Origin: an uncultured Lachnospiraceae bacterium
Lineage (GTDB): Bacteria > Bacillota > Clostridia > Lachnospirales > Lachnospiraceae
Length of the DNA: 64,000 nucleotides
NCBI GenBank assembly: GCA_900315945.1
Contig: ONAZ01000003.1
Location: forward strand, 186,514-250,513
Direction of reading: 5' to 3'
The notes below the pieces were generated by a model. That model was not told the DNA's origin. It saw only the letters and a list, made by a program, of their open reading frames with translations, and searched no databases. Below, piece by piece: positions 16,385 through 25,453 of this stretch; within the stretch, counting starts at the first letter, position 1, and each line of letters starts with the position of its first letter. The position numbers and the translations under genes were made by a program.

Positions 16385-17572
16385 TTACTTGAGTAGCGCT
16401 ACTGTCTCTCTTGCAATTGCAAGCTCTTCGTTAGTAGGAATTACATATACCTTAACTTTAGAAGAAGGTGTTGAGATAAGCTTCTCATCTCCCACAACTT
16501 TATTAGCTTCATCATCTAGTTCAAGTCCGAGGAATGTAAGATAATCGCAAATCATTCCACGAATCATTCCATTATTCTCGCCAATTCCAGCAGTAAAGCA
16601 AATTGTATCTACACCATTCATTGCAGCAACATATGAGCCAATGTATTTTGCAGCTCTGTAAGCAAACATATCAAGTGCAAGTTGTGCTCTGTCATTTCCC
16701 TTAGAAGCAGCATCAGCAAGATCTCTAAAATCTGACATGCCACCTGATACGGCAAGAACTCCAGATTCTTTATTAAAGATTCTAAGAACTTCTTCTACGC
16801 TATATCCTCTCTTCTTACATAAGAACTCAACAACTGATGGATCAATATCTCCACATCGTGTTCCCATTACGAGACCATCAAGAGGAGTAAGTCCCATTGA
16901 ATTCTCTTGACATTTACCATCAATTTCACAAGAAATAGAAGCACCATTGCCAAGGTGACATACAATAATCTTAGAATGTTCTGGATTACCCATAAGCTCT
17001 AATGCCCTCTGAGATACAAACATATGAGATGTTCCATGAGCTCCATACTTTCTTACTTTGTCTTCCTCATAGAATTTATAAGGAATTGCGTATAAATATG
17101 CTTTCTCAGGCATAGTCTGTTGAAATGCTGTATCAAAAACAACAGCCATTGGCACATTAGGCATTAGCTTCTGACATGCTCTAATTCCTAATACATGAGC
17201 TGGATTATGTAAAGGTGCAAGATCAGAACAATCTTCTATTTCTTTAATAATCTCTTCTGTAACAACATATGAATGAGTAAGGCTAACACCACCATGCACA
17301 ATTCTATGTCCAACGCAATCTATTTCATCTAGAGACTTTAAGATTCCTGTCTTCTCATTAGTTAAAGCTTCTATAACATATGAAACTGCCTCATTATGAG
17401 TAGGCATTGGCTTCTCAGCTTCCTCTTTATCTCCTCCAGCAGGTTGGTATGCAAATCTTCCATCAATACCTATTCTTTCACATAAACCTTTTGCCCTCAC
17501 CTTCTCTGTCTCAGAATCAATTACTTGATACTTAAGTGAAGAACTACCACAATTAATAACTAATACGTTCAT
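16385..17572 (-). CDS. ackA: Acetate kinase
   Basis: 395 residues. It makes ATP and acetate from acetyl-phosphate, the last step of acetate fermentation, or the reverse. Signatures are VLVINCGSSSLKYQV at the N-terminus, DTAFQQTMP (about 145-153), HLGNGASISCE and GDIDPSVVEFL. The usual partner pta is not adjacent; instead mgtC- and hdeD-like genes are upstream, so the kinase gene stands apart. It is preceded by GGAGAT and followed by the family A tandem repeat. Confidence 0.97.
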   Translation of the reverse strand: MNVLVINCGSSSLKYQVIDSETEKVRAKGLCERIGIDGRFAYQPAGGDKEEAEKPMPTHNEAVSYVIEALTNEKTGILKSLDEIDCVGHRIVHGGVSLTHSYVVTEEIIKEIEDCSDLAPLHNPAHVLGIRACQKLMPNVPMAVVFDTAFQQTMPEKAYLYAIPYKFYEEDKVRKYGAHGTSHMFVSQRALELMGNPEHSKIIVCHLGNGASISCEIDGKCQENSMGLTPLDGLVMGTRCGDIDPSVVEFLCKKRGYSVEEVLRIFNKESGVLAVSGGMSDFRDLADAASKGNDRAQLALDMFAYRAAKYIGSYVAAMNGVDTICFTAGIGENNGMIRGMICDYLTFLGLELDDEANKVVGDEKLISTPSSKVKVYVIPTNEELAIARETVALLK

Positions 17573-17627
17573 CTCAAATCTCCTATTCTTAATTATCTAT
17601 TTATTCACAAGCCGACTTAATCTATTA

Positions 17628-18344
17628 TTATTTGACGTCAGCTGAAATATCTATTATCTCACTATGCTCTTCAATAAATACTAATAGCTCATTAGAATCA
17701 ATATTGCCAGGTGTATGCAATGTGAAATCATACGTAACTGTATCATCACTATTTTTCGAAATATGCATCTTAGTAATCTGTGAATTTAATTGTAAAGCCT
17801 TTTCATTTATAACAGAATGAAATTGCTTGCCTTTTGCAACTGTCATATTAATCTTATAATCAACAGCTGTATCTCTGCCACCAACAAGACCAGACTTTGA
17901 CACAATAATCATAAATACAATAAGAAATGCAGTTACGAATATGGAAATAAAATACATTCCTGCACCAATAGCAAGACCTATGGCAGCTGTAGACCATACA
18001 CCAGCCGCAGTTGTAAGTCCTTTGATAGTATCTCCTTCTTTGAATATCATTCCTGCGCCCAAAAATGATATTCCCGTAACAACTTGCGCTGCAATTCTAG
18101 AAGGATCTGCTCCTCTAACACCTATTAAGCCGTCTATTCCTTCAAAACCATATATAGAGACAAGCATAAATAAAGCTGAAGCACAGCATACAACAACATG
18201 AGTCCTTACACCAGCTGATTTATTATTGACATAACGTTCAAGTCCAATACAAAATCCACATATTCCAGCAAGTATTATCCTTAATGCAAAATACAAATAA
18301 GGATATTTGTCTAAAAACTCTGTAATCACACTAAATATTGCCAT
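17628..18344 (-). CDS. MgtC/SapB family membrane protein
   Basis: 238 residues. About five membrane helices in the first 160 residues carry the family motifs GFCIGLERYVNNKSAGVRTH, GISFLGAGMIFKEG and GLTTAAGVWSTAAIGLAIGAG. A soluble C-terminal domain (about 165-238) follows. MgtC-type proteins act in magnesium limitation and acid or ATP homeostasis in some pathogens; most homologues are uncharacterised. Gap of 7 bases to the upstream HdeD-like gene, so a two-gene operon is likely. Confidence 0.88.
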   Translation of the reverse strand: MAIFSVITEFLDKYPYLYFALRIILAGICGFCIGLERYVNNKSAGVRTHVVVCCASALFMLVSIYGFEGIDGLIGVRGADPSRIAAQVVTGISFLGAGMIFKEGDTIKGLTTAAGVWSTAAIGLAIGAGMYFISIFVTAFLIVFMIIVSKSGLVGGRDTAVDYKINMTVAKGKQFHSVINEKALQLNSQITKMHISKNSDDTVTYDFTLHTPGNIDSNELLVFIEEHSEIIDISADVK

Positions 18345-18351
18345 ATTATTG

Positions 18352-18870
18352 TTACTTCTCCAAACTATTATGCATTGTACCTAAAGCAATCAAATTAATA
18401 CCTGCTTCAATGAAGTAAATACTAATAAGAATTCCCATAGTTAATGCCATAAACATTGGATGGAAGAATGAATATCCACCAACGAAAATTGATAATATTC
18501 CAAGAATAAATCCAAACCATCCAAAACTGCCAACAAGTTTCTTCTGCTGAAAGGCCAAGATAATTGAGAATATACCTTGAATAACAAACCATGCACCAGC
18601 TAAGAAAATCAAGAACATATCAGTACTTAATGTCATATCACTTGGATATACCAGACCTACGATACCTGCTATCAAACTCAAGATACCAAAGACAAGTGAT
18701 ATACCAAACCTCTTAGTAACAATAGAATTAATAATTGTCCAAACTCCATAAACAAAGAATAGAATAATTATAAAATATCCTATGCTCATAAATGTAAGAA
18801 TCGGAGTAAAGAGGCATAAAAATCCTGCTATAACAATTAAAACTCCTAAAATAATACTAACAACTCCCAT
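18352..18870 (-). CDS. HdeD/DUF308 family six-helix membrane protein
   Basis: 172 residues from the ATG at 18870, which follows AAGGAGG. A TTG 18 bases upstream precedes that site and was rejected. Three internal repeats of two hydrophobic helices with short polar loops (GVLIVIAGFLCLFTP, GILSLIAGIVGLVYP, GILSIFVGGYSFFHP) define DUF308, as in the acid-resistance protein HdeD. Function in Firmicutes is unknown. It is the first gene of the unit with the MgtC-like gene, divergent from tmcAL. Confidence 0.85.
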   Translation of the reverse strand: MGVVSIILGVLIVIAGFLCLFTPILTFMSIGYFIIILFFVYGVWTIINSIVTKRFGISLVFGILSLIAGIVGLVYPSDMTLSTDMFLIFLAGAWFVIQGIFSIILAFQQKKLVGSFGWFGFILGILSIFVGGYSFFHPMFMALTMGILISIYFIEAGINLIALGTMHNSLEK

Positions 18871-18945
18871 TTCGTTCCTCCTTAACAAATAATTTCAATA
18901 TATAATATAATATATTATAATAAATATAATAACAAGTCATTTATG

Positions 18946-18973
18946 TTGCAAATAAAGGAAAAAAGTCTATTAT
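18946..18973 (+). promoter_or_regulatory. tmcAL promoter
   Basis: -35 TTGCAA (18946-18951), 16-base spacer, -10 TATTAT (18968-18973), 20 bases before the ATG. The divergent hdeD-like gene probably uses TTGTTA-17-TATTAT within the AT-rich stretch at about 18900-18935, which is less certain. Confidence 0.55.
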
Positions 18974-18992
18974 ACTAAAGGAAAAACTATAA

Positions 18993-20246
18993 ATGGTTAC
19001 AGGAATTATAGCAGAATACAACCCATTTCATAATGGTCACAAAGTTCAAATCGATTATGCCAGAAATACATTAAAGTCAGATTATATCGTTGTTGCATTA
19101 AGTCCAGACTTTACACAACGCGGCGAAATTGCCCTTCTTTCTAAGTATGAAAGAGCAAAAATTGCTCTAGAACTTGGTGTGGACCTGGTGGTACAAATAC
19201 CTATCAACTCCGCCACAGACTCATCACTTGGATACGCCTATGGGGGTATTAAAGTGTTAGATTCCTTAGGAATTATTGACACTATCCTGTTCTCCGTTGA
19301 AGACGATGATATCTCACTATTAGAAAGAATTGCTAGTATTGAGCTTGACGAAAATGAATACTATATCGAAACAATAAACAAAAGCCTTAAAGAAGGTCTG
19401 AATTATCCAAGTGCACAAGAAAAAGCTATTATGCATATGGTACCTGATATTAATTCTGACCTACTTCATAATATATTAAAACAACCCAATAATATATTAG
19501 CTATCGAATACCTTAAGTCTCTAAAGATGCTTAACAGTAGTATTAAGCCAATATGTATGAAGCGACTTATTGCTTCATATCACGACACTGCTATTTCTAA
19601 TCGTATCGCCAGTGCCACCTCAATAAGGCATGCCATATATAATGATTCTTTTTCCGACATAGAAAAAGCGGTTCCTGAAGTTGCATTTTCAACATATAAA
19701 GAAATAAAAGAAAATCATCAATTTCTATATCCCGATGATGTATCACAAATGCTTGGTTATAAACTACTTGATGGTAATTTAACTGACTACAAAGATTGCA
19801 ATGATGAATTAGCCAACAAGATAGGAAATGCTATTAATAATTTTATATGCTATTCTCAGTTTAAAGGATTATTAAAAAGTAAAAATATTACAGAGTCTCG
19901 TATATCAAGAGTACTCTGTCATATTCTGCTTAACTTAACTAATGACTTATACAAAGAAATTGAAGGTAAAATATATCCTTATATACCTTATATCTATATT
20001 CTAGGCTTTAATAATAATGGCTCTAATCTTATGTCTGATATTAAGGAAAACAGTACCCTTCCCTACTTCACTTCATATAATGACGCTTTGGAATATAGCT
20101 TCAAAGAATCATCATATGATAATTCATCAGTCTTAAAACTAATATCAACAGACATAAACGCCACAAAAATCTATAATATGATACTTGCAGGCAAGACGAA
20201 TAAAGAGGTTACTTCGGAGATGTCAAGGAAGTTCCTTAAAATATAA
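18993..20246 (+). CDS. tmcAL: tRNA(Met) cytidine acetate ligase
   Basis: 417 residues. TmcAL activates acetate with ATP and forms N4-acetylcytidine at the wobble position of elongator tRNA(Met) in Firmicutes. The N-terminus GIIAEYNPFHNGHKVQI holds the HxGH nucleotidyltransferase motif, and SPDFTQRGE with LSKYERAKIALELGVDLVVQIP completes the conserved core (1-70). The C-terminal half is the tRNA-binding region. It is one of only four plus-strand genes, divergent from the membrane pair and followed at once by the promoter of the XRE module. Confidence 0.93.
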   Translation: MVTGIIAEYNPFHNGHKVQIDYARNTLKSDYIVVALSPDFTQRGEIALLSKYERAKIALELGVDLVVQIPINSATDSSLGYAYGGIKVLDSLGIIDTILFSVEDDDISLLERIASIELDENEYYIETINKSLKEGLNYPSAQEKAIMHMVPDINSDLLHNILKQPNNILAIEYLKSLKMLNSSIKPICMKRLIASYHDTAISNRIASATSIRHAIYNDSFSDIEKAVPEVAFSTYKEIKENHQFLYPDDVSQMLGYKLLDGNLTDYKDCNDELANKIGNAINNFICYSQFKGLLKSKNITESRISRVLCHILLNLTNDLYKEIEGKIYPYIPYIYILGFNNNGSNLMSDIKENSTLPYFTSYNDALEYSFKESSYDNSSVLKLISTDINATKIYNMILAGKTNKEVTSEMSRKFLKI

Positions 20247-20253
20247 TTAATGA

Positions 20254-20282
20254 TTGCAAATATGTCGGTATACCGATATAAT
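20254..20282 (+). promoter_or_regulatory. Promoter with palindromic operator for the XRE-nucleotidyltransferase module
   Basis: -35 TTGCAA (20254-20259), exactly 17 bases, -10 TATAAT (20277-20282). The spacer ends with the perfect 12-bp palindrome TCGGTATACCGA (20265-20276), abutting the -10. A dyad in that position would be blocked by a bound XRE dimer, so autorepression by the first gene is inferred. Confidence 0.75.
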
Positions 20283-20312
20283 AAAGTTATAAACACTAAG
20301 GCGGTAATGAAT

Positions 20313-20885
20313 ATGATTATTAATGATGAGCTACTCAAAAAAAATATGTCAAAATATAGACTTAGCAAAGAAAGTGGCGTTCCACAAACAACCATTACAG
20401 ATATATGTTGCGAAAAAGTTGATCTGGAAAAATGTGCTGCAGGAACTTTATATAGAATCGCTAAAGTTCTCAACATAACAATTGAAGACATATTAGAATC
20501 TAATTCCAATGAATACAGATCCGATTTTGAAACATTCAAAAGTAATACTTGTCATTATGTAAAGGATAAAGGCGACTTAGATTTTATAATTGAGACATTA
20601 CAAAGTAACAGTATTAGAACCCTCTACCAAAAGAAATGGTATCCAGAAGCATTTTATTTACTTGGCATGGTTGACTATTTATCAAGAATTAATGATATTC
20701 CTTTATGTGACAATTATAACGATATGCGAACTCAAAAACTAAATAAACCTATTTACCCTTTAGGAGTATCAGCATTCTGCAATGTCACTAATACATCAGC
20801 CTCATACGAACAAGCCAAGAAACAATCCATTCCAGAATTTAGTCGTTTTAATATATTTGAAAGTGAGATACGAGATGTTGTATGA
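20313..20885 (+). CDS. XRE-type helix-turn-helix protein, probable antitoxin
   Basis: 190 residues from the ATG at 20313, 8 bases past AAGGCGG. Two earlier in-frame ATGs (20250, 20307) lie upstream of or inside that site, and the first lies upstream of the promoter. Residues about 3-62 form a Cro/C1-type HTH (KYRLSKESGVPQTTITDICC, then AGTLYRIAKVLNITIEDIL). The C-terminal half (YQKKWYPEAFYLLGMVDYLSR, NKPIYPLG) recurs, to my recollection, in regulators encoded next to nucleotidyltransferases of gut Firmicutes. It overlaps the next gene by 11 bases. The role as antitoxin and autorepressor is inferred from the pair and the operator. Confidence 0.75.
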   Translation: MIINDELLKKNMSKYRLSKESGVPQTTITDICCEKVDLEKCAAGTLYRIAKVLNITIEDILESNSNEYRSDFETFKSNTCHYVKDKGDLDFIIETLQSNSIRTLYQKKWYPEAFYLLGMVDYLSRINDIPLCDNYNDMRTQKLNKPIYPLGVSAFCNVTNTSASYEQAKKQSIPEFSRFNIFESEIRDVV

Positions 20886-21588
20886 TAAACCCTTTACAAA
20901 AGATAATCTAGACCTTTACTTAAAGGAACTTGCAAAAGAATTCAGAAAGCAAAACGGTAAGAATATGCCCGCAGAAATCATACTTATTGGTGGAGCATCT
21001 GTTGTCATCAACTATGGATTTAGGGAAATGACCTATGATATGGATGCTATAATCAGCGCAGCATCATCAATGAAAGATGCCATAAATGTTATTGGCAACA
21101 AATACAATCTGCCCTATGGCTGGCTTAATACTGATTTTATGAACACCGAATCCTATACACCGCGTATTATACAATACTCCAAGTATTACAGAACATATTC
21201 TAATGTAATCTCGTACAGGACAATTACAGGGGAATACCTAGTAGCAATGAAGCTTATGGCAGGAAGGCTATATAAGTACGACTTGTCAGATGTCGTCGGT
21301 ATATTAATGGAACAGGAAAAATCCGGCAATCCTCTCGATTTGGATATGATAAAAAAAGCTGTAGTTGACTTGTATGACTCCTATGATAATATTCCCGATA
21401 ACTCTAAAGCATTCATTGAAAAAATTATCGAAAAAGGAAATTACGAAGAAATCTATAACAATATAAGACAAGAGGAAATTGACAATAAAGAGATTCTACT
21501 AGAATTTCAAGAAGAATATCCAGAATCAATAAACAAAGACAACGTTAATGAAATAATCAACAATATTAGAAAAAGACAAAACAAGTAA
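20875..21588 (+). CDS. DUF6036-like nucleotidyltransferase, probable toxin partner
   Basis: 237 residues from the ATG at 20875. The fold is recognisable by IILIGGASVVINYGFREMTYDMDAII (about 35-60): a GG-(x)n-DxD arrangement with Asp55 and Asp57, as in polymerase-beta-type nucleotidyltransferases and the AbiEii/DUF6036 group. GEYLVAMKLMAGR (about 115-127) is also typical. Such enzymes paired with HTH partners can modify tRNA or protein and act as toxins. It overlaps the XRE gene by 11 bases, and a hairpin follows the stop. Toxicity is inferred, not shown. Confidence 0.72.
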   Translation: MLYDKPFTKDNLDLYLKELAKEFRKQNGKNMPAEIILIGGASVVINYGFREMTYDMDAIISAASSMKDAINVIGNKYNLPYGWLNTDFMNTESYTPRIIQYSKYYRTYSNVISYRTITGEYLVAMKLMAGRLYKYDLSDVVGILMEQEKSGNPLDLDMIKKAVVDLYDSYDNIPDNSKAFIEKIIEKGNYEEIYNNIRQEEIDNKEILLEFQEEYPESINKDNVNEIINNIRKRQNK

Positions 21589-21618
21589 CTCCCCACCGCA
21601 CTGCGCAGTAGGGAGTTA
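21586..21618. terminator. Bidirectional hairpin between convergent genes
   Basis: The 8-bp outer stem TAACTCCC/GGGAGTTA surrounds an inner ACTGCGCAGT dyad. The stem begins at the nucleotidyltransferase stop codon, and TTATTATC follows on the plus strand. It probably ends transcription from both sides. Confidence 0.6.
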
Positions 21619-21626
21619 TTATCGTC

Positions 21627-23342
21627 TTAACAAATCAATTCACGAATCTTCTTTTCCAAAATCAACCTTCGAGCATTATAGAACTCTTCAAAGTTTTCTA
21701 GCTCAAGTGATACATTTTCAGGTATCAAAGCTTGTTCGTAAAATACCTTTTGTTGTTCACTATTCATATCTTTATAGTAATCAATAAGCCTCATATCACT
21801 TTTACTAGCATTACTTCTTCCTTCAAGCAAATGCAAATTCGGCAAATCATCTTTGAGTGATCTCCAGTGTTTCATTTTTTCAGTTGAAATTCCATAAGGC
21901 ATTCCCTCAAATTCATTACTAGGATGTAAGTGATCTTCTTCATATTTAACTCCGGGTTTAATCCAAAATCGGCTCGTATAATATAGTACCTCATTAGCTA
22001 ACCTTGTTCCCTTTTTAGCACTATTCATTAAATCATCGATTTTTCCTTCGGTAACGCTAAGGTCAGGTATAGTATTTAACATATCTATATTAATTTCATA
22101 ATTATACTCAATAATTTTTGATTTCATCTCTTTAAGCTTCCCCGGAGTTCCGGATCTAAAATAAATAAAGAATATTGCACGAGTAATGTACACCTCTACC
22201 CCTTTCGCACACTTCATATAATCATTAGGATTGAGATATATATAATATATAACAGGGACTAAAACGTTCCAATAAGATGAAAACCTTCTTAAATCAATAT
22301 GCATATACCCAAACATTTTTTCAAGATTATCTAATGCATCTTTGAACTTCTTCCATTCATTCTTAAGTTTTTCAACCATTTCGCGAGTAACAATAAATTT
22401 AGTTACATCTTTTCCATAAAGCATAAGAGAAGTTCTAATTATAAAATCTGTTCCAAAGTCTTCATATACGCCATTTAAAACCTGATTAAAATTCTCTCTT
22501 GCACTCGGCCAATAAACTTCCAAAATTGACATCGTTATTTCCGATTTCTTTAATGCTTTTCCACCACTGTTAAAACGAATAAAGATTTCAAGTGCATCAT
22601 CTTGATTCATATTATATATTTCAGTATAACTGATTAATTTTTCTTCACATATTTTTCTATAAAGTTTCAACAACAATTCCCTAGCATATTCCTTACTATC
22701 ATTCGGAACATATTTTATAGCTTCTTCAATTGCCGCCGGTCTCTTTGTATCATCTCTAAAATCATCAGATATTATTCTTTTTAATTCAAAATGCGTTGGA
22801 TTAACTCTTCCGTTTTTTGTAAAAAATATATTATATGACTTCTCGTTATAACCTCCTACATCTTCAGGTCTTTCATATTTATTAAGATCAATCAGTAGTT
22901 TCATCTGATCTTTTGGACCTGTTCTCTTTCTTGCATTTTTAGGTCGCATGTACACATCTCCATACAAGGATATAAACAATGATGTTAGTCTTTGTTGTCC
23001 ATCAAGAACACCTATATCAGATATGGAAGTTTTTATATTTGTTAGTTTATATTTGATTCCATCTGCCACTTTAGAAGAATTAAATGTCACATCAGAAATA
23101 AATTGGCAAAAAGTAGTTTCGTCATCAACATTATTATCATCCAAATGCCAATACAAAAAAGTAGCAATAGGATATCCAAGCAAAATTGAATCCCATAATT
23201 TTTCTATTTGAGGCAATGACCATACATACGATCTTTGAAATGCAGGTATAACATATTTATCTGACATAATATCCTGCATTGCCTCGTATATTGTTATACT
23301 CTTTTCTTCAATTCGATTTTCTCGTATTTCATTTTCGTGCAT
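21627..23342 (-). CDS. DUF262/DUF1524 protein, GmrSD-like defence nuclease
   Basis: 571 residues. The N-terminal DUF262 part (about 15-330) has VIPAFQRSYVWS (31-42), VLDGQQRLTSL (112-122) and FIRFNSGGKALKKSEI. The DGQQR motif is the nucleotide-hydrolysis signature of GmrS. The C-terminal DUF1524-like part has an HNH-type EEDHLHPSNEF (about 465-475) and LPNLHLLEGRSNASK. GmrSD enzymes are type IV restriction systems that cut DNA with modified (glucosylated hydroxymethyl) cytosine; this is a single-chain relative. It stands alone, convergent with the XRE pair. AGGAGAT precedes the ATG at 23342. Confidence 0.82.
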   Translation of the reverse strand: MHENEIRENRIEEKSITIYEAMQDIMSDKYVIPAFQRSYVWSLPQIEKLWDSILLGYPIATFLYWHLDDNNVDDETTFCQFISDVTFNSSKVADGIKYKLTNIKTSISDIGVLDGQQRLTSLFISLYGDVYMRPKNARKRTGPKDQMKLLIDLNKYERPEDVGGYNEKSYNIFFTKNGRVNPTHFELKRIISDDFRDDTKRPAAIEEAIKYVPNDSKEYARELLLKLYRKICEEKLISYTEIYNMNQDDALEIFIRFNSGGKALKKSEITMSILEVYWPSARENFNQVLNGVYEDFGTDFIIRTSLMLYGKDVTKFIVTREMVEKLKNEWKKFKDALDNLEKMFGYMHIDLRRFSSYWNVLVPVIYYIYLNPNDYMKCAKGVEVYITRAIFFIYFRSGTPGKLKEMKSKIIEYNYEINIDMLNTIPDLSVTEGKIDDLMNSAKKGTRLANEVLYYTSRFWIKPGVKYEEDHLHPSNEFEGMPYGISTEKMKHWRSLKDDLPNLHLLEGRSNASKSDMRLIDYYKDMNSEQQKVFYEQALIPENVSLELENFEEFYNARRLILEKKIRELIC

Positions 23343-23465
23343 TATATAATCTCCTATACATTTATCTCAATTAATATAAACACATCAAAGTCACATTAAT
23401 GAATAACATGAACTCTTATAAATAATATATATAGTGTTCTGAATGCAGCTTATATATACACTTTC

Positions 23466-24644
23466 TTAGTGATGGAACAGACGGATGCCTGTAAAGGCCA
23501 TTACCATATTATATTTATCACAAGTCTCAATAACATTATCATCTCTAATAGAGCCACCAGGTTCAGCAACGTATTTTACACCACTTCTACTAGCTCTCTC
23601 AATATTATCTCCAAATGGGAAAAATGCATCAGAACCAAGTGCTACATTATCCATCTTATCTAGCCATGCACGCTTCTCTTCTCTTGTAAATACTTCTGGC
23701 TTAGTAGTAAATACATTCTCCCATGCACCATCAGATAAGATATCCATATAATCTTCACCAATATATAAGTCAATAGCATTATCTCTATCAACCCTCTTAA
23801 CATCGTCCTTAAACGGAAGGTTAAGTACTTGTGGTGATTGACGAAGCCACCAATTGTCCGCCTTACTACCTGCTAGACGTGTACAATGAATTCTAGACTG
23901 TTGTCCAGCACCAATACCAATTGCCTGACCATCTTTTGCATAACAAACTGAATTAGACTGAGTGTATTTAAGGGTAATCATAGAGATAGCAAGATCTATC
24001 TTAGCCTGCTTAGTTAAGTCTTTATTCTTAGTAACAATATTAGAAAAGAAATCATCATCGATTTTTAGTTCATTTCTTCCTTGTTCAAATGTTATTCCAA
24101 ACACTTCTTTTCTCTCTAATTCTTTAGGAACATAATTCTCATCAATTTCAATTACGTTATAATTCCCCTTCTTCTTTTGCTTAAGAATTTCAAGAGCTTC
24201 ATCAGTATACCCCGGTGCAATTACACCATCTGATACTTCTCTCTTAATAATAAGTGCAGTTTCTTTATCACACACATCAGAAAGAGAAATAAAATCACCA
24301 AATGATGACATTCTATCAGCACCTCTTGCTCTAGCATAAGCATTTGCAAGTGGAGTAAACTCAAAATCCATATCATCCACCCAGTAAATCTTCTTCTCAA
24401 CATCAGATAAAGGTAGACCTACAGCAGCTCCAGCAGGAGATACATGTTTAAATGATGTAGCTGCAGGAAGACCTGTAGCTTTCTTAAGCTCTTTAACAAG
24501 TTGCCAACCATTAAAAGCATCAAGGAAATTAATATATCCTGGCTTACCGCTAAGTACTTTAATTGGAAGTTCGCCTTCTTCCATAAATATTCTAGATGGC
24601 TTCTGATTTGGATTGCAGCCATATTTTAATTCTAATTCCTTCAT
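23466..24644 (-). CDS. AICAR formyltransferase (stand-alone PurH C-domain)
   Basis: 392 residues from the ATG at 24644, preceded by AGGAGG. It formylates AICAR with 10-formyl-tetrahydrofolate in the penultimate purine step. KYGCNPNQKPSRI and the catalytic FKHVSPAGAAVG (Lys-His pair) at the N-terminus, VCYAKDGQAIGIGAGQQSRIHCTRLA and DAFFPFGDNIERA are signatures. The inosicase (IMP cyclohydrolase) domain that bifunctional PurH carries at its N-terminus is absent. That activity is supplied by the gene just upstream, separated by 45 bases holding a small hairpin. Confidence 0.93.
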   Translation of the reverse strand: MKELELKYGCNPNQKPSRIFMEEGELPIKVLSGKPGYINFLDAFNGWQLVKELKKATGLPAATSFKHVSPAGAAVGLPLSDVEKKIYWVDDMDFEFTPLANAYARARGADRMSSFGDFISLSDVCDKETALIIKREVSDGVIAPGYTDEALEILKQKKKGNYNVIEIDENYVPKELERKEVFGITFEQGRNELKIDDDFFSNIVTKNKDLTKQAKIDLAISMITLKYTQSNSVCYAKDGQAIGIGAGQQSRIHCTRLAGSKADNWWLRQSPQVLNLPFKDDVKRVDRDNAIDLYIGEDYMDILSDGAWENVFTTKPEVFTREEKRAWLDKMDNVALGSDAFFPFGDNIERASRSGVKYVAEPGGSIRDDNVIETCDKYNMVMAFTGIRLFHH

Positions 24645-24689
24645 TACAATTCCTCCTAACATAGTATTATTGCCTTCTCGCGAAGCAAT

Positions 24690-25403
24690 CTACTTATTCT
24701 TATTAACTATTCTACTCTCATATGTGCCATCAGCTATATTAATATATCTTACGAAGAGTGATACTTTATTATCTTCGTTAAGGTTGTCCCACAACAACTT
24801 TGTATATTCATCAATATCATCACATGTATCAATAAGCTTAGGCTCTCCTTCGAAGCTTGGAAGAGGATTGCCATCTTGCATATATGTATGTATGAAATGG
24901 CCTTCACCACTTACTGGATTCTCGTATGCAAATGTATATCTGTTACAAGCCTCACTATTACCATTGTTACTCTTAAGAATAGACATAGCATAGTTAAATG
25001 AACCATTGTCAATGTGCATAATACCAGAAATTCTTGGTGTGAAGTTAGGTCCATCCGGTTCAAACTCGCGACATCTAAGGGATTGTTCAAAAGTCTGTTG
25101 CTTATCCATACCTTCATAGATTGTATCTGTTTGGTCACCATTAGTAACAATAGTTTTATTACCAAGCACTCTGACAGGTGCATAGATAATAAGACTTGGA
25201 TCTTCTAATTTTGACTCATCAAAAGCCTTTGTTCTAATGCCTTCACCATCTTCAACAAATACGCGGTTACGACTATTAGAGCTTCTTCCCATAATAAAAT
25301 ATCCAGTTACAGCGAACTTACCATTAGGTGATTTACCAATGATTATTCCTCTGCCAGGATACGCGTTATTAGATAATTCATTTGCAATAGATAATTTTTT
25401 CAT
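24690..25403 (-). CDS. Archaeal-type (PurO-like) IMP cyclohydrolase
   Basis: 237 residues. PurO-family enzymes close the ring of FAICAR to IMP and are unrelated to the PurH inosicase domain. Typical features are the N-terminal NAYPGRGIIIGKSPNGKFAVTGYFIMGRS, SLIIYAPVRVLG, TPRISGIM and PLPSFEGEPKLI. Gene order (cyclohydrolase then formyltransferase, same strand, 45-base gap) supports the assignment. AGGAGAG precedes the ATG. The promoter was not identified with confidence; candidates lie in 25404-25453. Confidence 0.88.
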   Translation of the reverse strand: MKKLSIANELSNNAYPGRGIIIGKSPNGKFAVTGYFIMGRSSNSRNRVFVEDGEGIRTKAFDESKLEDPSLIIYAPVRVLGNKTIVTNGDQTDTIYEGMDKQQTFEQSLRCREFEPDGPNFTPRISGIMHIDNGSFNYAMSILKSNNGNSEACNRYTFAYENPVSGEGHFIHTYMQDGNPLPSFEGEPKLIDTCDDIDEYTKLLWDNLNEDNKVSLFVRYINIADGTYESRIVNKNK

Positions 25404-25453
25404 AAATTCTCTCCTATATAATCTTATAATACTGCCAAGTCACATTATAACAC

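Noticed and set aside
16385-17572. Propionate or butyrate kinase instead of acetate kinase
   Set aside because: Length, the HLGNGASISCE and DTAFQQTMP motifs and the lack of butyrate-kinase features favour acetate kinase.
20782-20874. A longer N-terminus for the nucleotidyltransferase
   Set aside because: It would overlap the XRE gene by more than 100 bases. The domain begins naturally at the ATG at 20875, next to the XRE stop.
25404-25453. Purine riboswitch ahead of the IMP cyclohydrolase
   Set aside because: The leader is too short and contains none of the conserved purine-aptamer loop sequences.
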